Assembly (NCBI GenBank): GCA_023134755.1
Contig: JAGLUM010000302.1
Coordinates: 1-7,710 of the forward strand
Reading direction: 5' to 3'
Source of the DNA: Fidelibacterota bacterium
GTDB lineage: Bacteria > Fidelibacterota > Fidelibacteria > Fidelibacterales > Fidelibacteraceae
Length of the DNA stretch: 7,710 nt
In this document: in pieces, positions 5,596-7,710 of the stretch
Position numbering within the stretch: position 1 is the stretch's first letter
Layout: each line of letters starts with the position of its first letter
Position numbers and translations under genes: made by a program
Notes under the pieces: model-generated
Database searches by the model: none
Seen by the model: only the letters and a program-made list of their open reading frames with translations
Told to the model about the DNA's origin: nothing

Positions 5596-6756
5596 ATGAG
5601 ACATATTGAACAAAAATACGGAATTATTGGTGCTTCCGAAGAAATAAAGCAGGTTATTCGCATTATTGAACAGGTTGCTCCATCAAATATTAGCATTTTA
5701 ATTTACGGCGAAAGCGGTGTGGGTAAAGAACTGGTCGCCAAGGCGCTGCACGATTTATCCCTGCGCAAACATGGTCCTTATTTGATCGTGAATTGCGGGG
5801 CTATTCCATCCGGAACCATTGAATCAGAGTTCTTTGGACACAAAAGAGGATCTTATACTGGCGCTGTGGAAGATCGTAAGGGCTTTTTTGAAACCGCGGA
5901 TAAAGGTACTATTGTATTAGATGAGATTGGAGAATTACCTCTGGAAATGCAGGTAAAGCTATTGCGGACACTGGAACAGGGTGACATAACCCGTGTAGGT
6001 GAAAGTACCAGCCGCAAGGTCAATGTCAGGGTTATTGGTGCGACAAACCGCGAACTTCCCGGGGAAGTACAAGCCGGTCGCTTCCGTCAGGATCTTTATT
6101 TCCGTCTTAAAACTATTATGATCCGCATTCCGCCGCTACGGGAACACAAAAATGATATTCCTATGTTGGCAGAATATTTTATGATGCAATATGCCGATGA
6201 GCATAATGTGGCATATAAACCCATTACACCTCAGGCTATGAATCTTTTAATGGAGGCATCCTGGGAAGGAAATGTTCGGGAACTCAAGAATTTTGTCCAG
6301 TCGGTATTTGTCTTGGAAAACGGCAAGATGATCAGTGCGGAAATTGTTTCTCAGCATCTTGGCAGCAGCGAGGAAAAATATTATTATGATACACGCTTTC
6401 CGGTTAGAGTAAATAAAGAAACGGATCAGGTGGAACGTGAACTTATCCTGCGCCAGTTATTTCTCATCCGACAGGATGTAGAAGAAATTAAACAAAAATT
6501 AGCTCCTATTAATATAAACGATGAAGTAACGCTAAATAAAATGAAAGATATTTCGCGCTATATCAAACAATCGGATATGGATGACATTAATATTGATCTG
6601 CAGCAGGATGACCGGACTATGCAAGAAATTGAAAGGGATACTATTTTAAAAACCATGGAAAAATACTATGGTTCCAAACGGAAAACTGCCCAGGCGCTGG
6701 GTATGAGTGAACGCACATTATATCGAAAAATCAAAGAGTACAATTTACAGGATTAG
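5596..6756 (+). CDS. Sigma-54-dependent Fis-family activator without receiver domain
   Basis: 386 residues, an AAA+ enhancer-binding protein that would use ATP to remodel sigma-54 RNA polymerase. Visible parts: Walker A GESGVGKE (38-45), the sigma-54 contact loop GHKRGSYTGA (81-90; usual core GAFTGA), Walker B IVLDEIGE (106-113), arginine-finger region GRFRQDLYFRL (161-171), sensor II WEGNVREL (223-230), a likely coiled linker (about 275-302), and a Fis-type helix-turn-helix at about 341-384 (KRKTAQALGMSERTLYRKIK). The AAA+ domain starts within the first 12 residues, so there is no response-regulator or GAF domain. Activity must be set by abundance, a partner protein or the linker. An in-frame TAG at 5590-5592 makes ATG 5596 the first possible start, and no Shine-Dalgarno precedes it. 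Bacteroidota carry similar single-AAA activators of poorly known targets. The acyltransferase gene follows after 3 bp. Confidence 0.92.
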   Translation: MRHIEQKYGIIGASEEIKQVIRIIEQVAPSNISILIYGESGVGKELVAKALHDLSLRKHGPYLIVNCGAIPSGTIESEFFGHKRGSYTGAVEDRKGFFETADKGTIVLDEIGELPLEMQVKLLRTLEQGDITRVGESTSRKVNVRVIGATNRELPGEVQAGRFRQDLYFRLKTIMIRIPPLREHKNDIPMLAEYFMMQYADEHNVAYKPITPQAMNLLMEASWEGNVRELKNFVQSVFVLENGKMISAEIVSQHLGSSEEKYYYDTRFPVRVNKETDQVERELILRQLFLIRQDVEEIKQKLAPININDEVTLNKMKDISRYIKQSDMDDINIDLQQDDRTMQEIERDTILKTMEKYYGSKRKTAQALGMSERTLYRKIKEYNLQD

Positions 6757-6759
6757 AAC

Positions 6760-7563
6760 ATGTTTTTGTTAGAACTTCTTGGAATATATGTACTTGCTTA
6801 TTGTATTGGAAGCATCCCGTTCTCACAGATTATTACAACGTTGGTTAAACCCGGTACAAATTTGCGTGAGGTAGGGAGCGCAAATTCCGGAGCAACAAAT
6901 GTGTTTATAACGGTGGGGCCTGTTCCGGGGATCATTGCACTTTTACTTGACATGAGCAAGGGTCTTGTTGCCCTATTTATTGTTAAATCTATTATGCAGT
7001 GGAGCTTTAATGCAGACCTTTGGTGGCTGCTAAGCGTTACACTGTTTGTCGTTTTAGGACATGATTATTCTCCTTTCCTTGGGTTTAAGGGAGGTAAGGG
7101 ATTTGCCATACTTGAATCCTATTTGATATTTTTCGGACCCGTATGGGTCATAATGGTTCATCTACCTCAGGCAATCGTTCTCTTTCAAAAAAACATGCAA
7201 CGAGGAATTGCAGTCGCCAATATTATGGTTTTGCTTATGTTTCCTATTATGGGGTGCCTTTGGTTTGTTGAAAATCATATGGAAGCTAATTGGCTGACAT
7301 GGGATTTTACCCATATACTGGGAGAACCTATACAACAAACCTTGCCGCTGACTGTTTTTTCATTTATATGGATGGTTATATATTTTGTACAGCGGGTACT
7401 CGATAATCCAGGTGTAAAAGATGATATAAATAAAGGGATTTCTGCATGGAGAGCCATTATGCTGCGAGGTGTATTTGAGGTATTCCCTCTGGAATCGGAT
7501 TACCGGCATCCAGGTGAGATCATGCCAATGGGAGAAGATGTACTTGTACCCAAAAAAGGGTAA
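6760..7563 (+). CDS. Divergent PlsY-family glycerol-3-phosphate acyltransferase
   Basis: 267 residues, an integral membrane protein of the PlsY (DUF205) family, which transfers an acyl group from acyl phosphate to glycerol-3-phosphate in phospholipid synthesis. GSIPF at 17-21, motif 1 [14 protein letters not shown] (36-49) followed by a DMSKG element (64-68), and motif 2 [17 protein letters not shown] (100-116) are clear. Hydrophobic helices surround these at about 5-29, 55-77, 88-100, 120-142, 150-170 and 195-211. It is longer than the usual PlsY of about 200 residues, with an extra polar C-terminal tail of roughly 50 residues. Compared with the S. pneumoniae protein as I remember it, the motif 1 arginine aligns with Ile50 and the motif 3 histidine with Val213 in QRVLDN. 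It may be a paralogue with altered chemistry, so I do not assign the gene symbol plsY. AGGA (6749-6752) precedes the ATG. Confidence 0.82.
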   Translation: MFLLELLGIYVLAYCIGSIPFSQIITTLVKPGTNLREVGSANSGATNVFITVGPVPGIIALLLDMSKGLVALFIVKSIMQWSFNADLWWLLSVTLFVVLGHDYSPFLGFKGGKGFAILESYLIFFGPVWVIMVHLPQAIVLFQKNMQRGIAVANIMVLLMFPIMGCLWFVENHMEANWLTWDFTHILGEPIQQTLPLTVFSFIWMVIYFVQRVLDNPGVKDDINKGISAWRAIMLRGVFEVFPLESDYRHPGEIMPMGEDVLVPKKG

Positions 7564-7565
7564 AT

Positions 7566-7710
7566 ATGGAATGTAAAAAAGAAGAAAATCTCATGTCGTG
7601 TAACTGCACATATCCCTGTTCACATAAAGGAATATGCTGTGAATGTGTCGCTTATCATCGGCAACAGCGTGAACTGCCCGCGTGTTTTTTTTCAACTGAA
7701 ACAGAGCAAA
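7566..7710 (+). CDS. Cysteine-rich DUF6485-like protein (5' part, runs off the edge)
   Basis: 48 codons are visible and the frame is open to the right edge. The protein has a dense cysteine cluster, [21 protein letters not shown] at 11-31, then RELPACFF at 35-42. The C-x-C-x3-C ... G-x-C-C-x-C-x2-YH pattern followed by ELPACFF is the signature I associate with DUF6485, small proteins (roughly 60-70 residues) of unknown function. The cysteines and histidines probably bind zinc or another metal; that is inference. It starts 2 bp after the acyltransferase stop, with AAAGGG ending at 7560 as a plausible ribosome binding site for ATG 7566. An internal ATG at codon 10 is an alternative start that would keep the whole cluster. 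Confidence 0.75.
   Translation, partial: MECKKEENLMSCNCTYPCSHKGICCECVAYHRQQRELPACFFSTETEQ

Overview
The window is an AT-rich stretch of bacterial DNA with every recognisable gene on the + strand. The gene set and style point to the FCB superphylum (Bacteroidota, Ignavibacteriota, Calditrichota, Cloacimonadota or Marinimicrobia relatives): a BatC-BatD-BatE aerotolerance cluster, a receiver-less sigma-54 activator with a Fis-type tail, a DUF6485-like cysteine cluster protein, few strong Shine-Dalgarno sites, and G/C-rich palindromic repeats in a long spacer. I cannot place it to genus.

Region 1 (1-4919) is one tightly packed operon. A 3' gene fragment (3-110) is followed by batC, batD, batE, a SPOR-domain protein and a long TPR protein. 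batC and batD overlap by 7 bp, and each later junction is a 4-bp ATGA overlap, so the five are probably translationally coupled. All five begin with a secretion signal or membrane anchor. The set looks like an envelope complex: BatC and BatE supply TPR surfaces, BatD is a large periplasmic protein with one membrane anchor, BatE adds an SH3-like domain, and the SPOR protein probably contacts peptidoglycan. In relatives the cluster also contains a MoxR ATPase and the von Willebrand factor A proteins BatA and BatB. These would lie upstream, outside the window.

Region 2 (4920-5595) is a 676-bp spacer with no credible gene. It holds at least five G/C-rich inverted repeats of two families. One copy can fold as a three-hairpin cloverleaf inside a closing stem. 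Pairs of copies differ by compensatory base changes. After these comes a pyrimidine-rich stretch with repeated TTCAAC words and then the start of the next gene, which lacks a Shine-Dalgarno site.

Region 3 (5596-7710) is a second compact unit: a sigma-54 activator without a sensor domain, a divergent PlsY-type glycerol-3-phosphate acyltransferase with an extended C-terminus, and the 5' part of a small cysteine-rich DUF6485-like gene. Spacers are only 2-3 bp.

The points most worth following up are the cloverleaf and covarying palindromes in the spacer, the extension of the Bat operon by SPOR and TPR genes, and the PlsY homologue whose expected motif 1 arginine and motif 3 histidine appear to be replaced. 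I saw no CRISPR array, tRNA, rRNA, transposase or phage gene.
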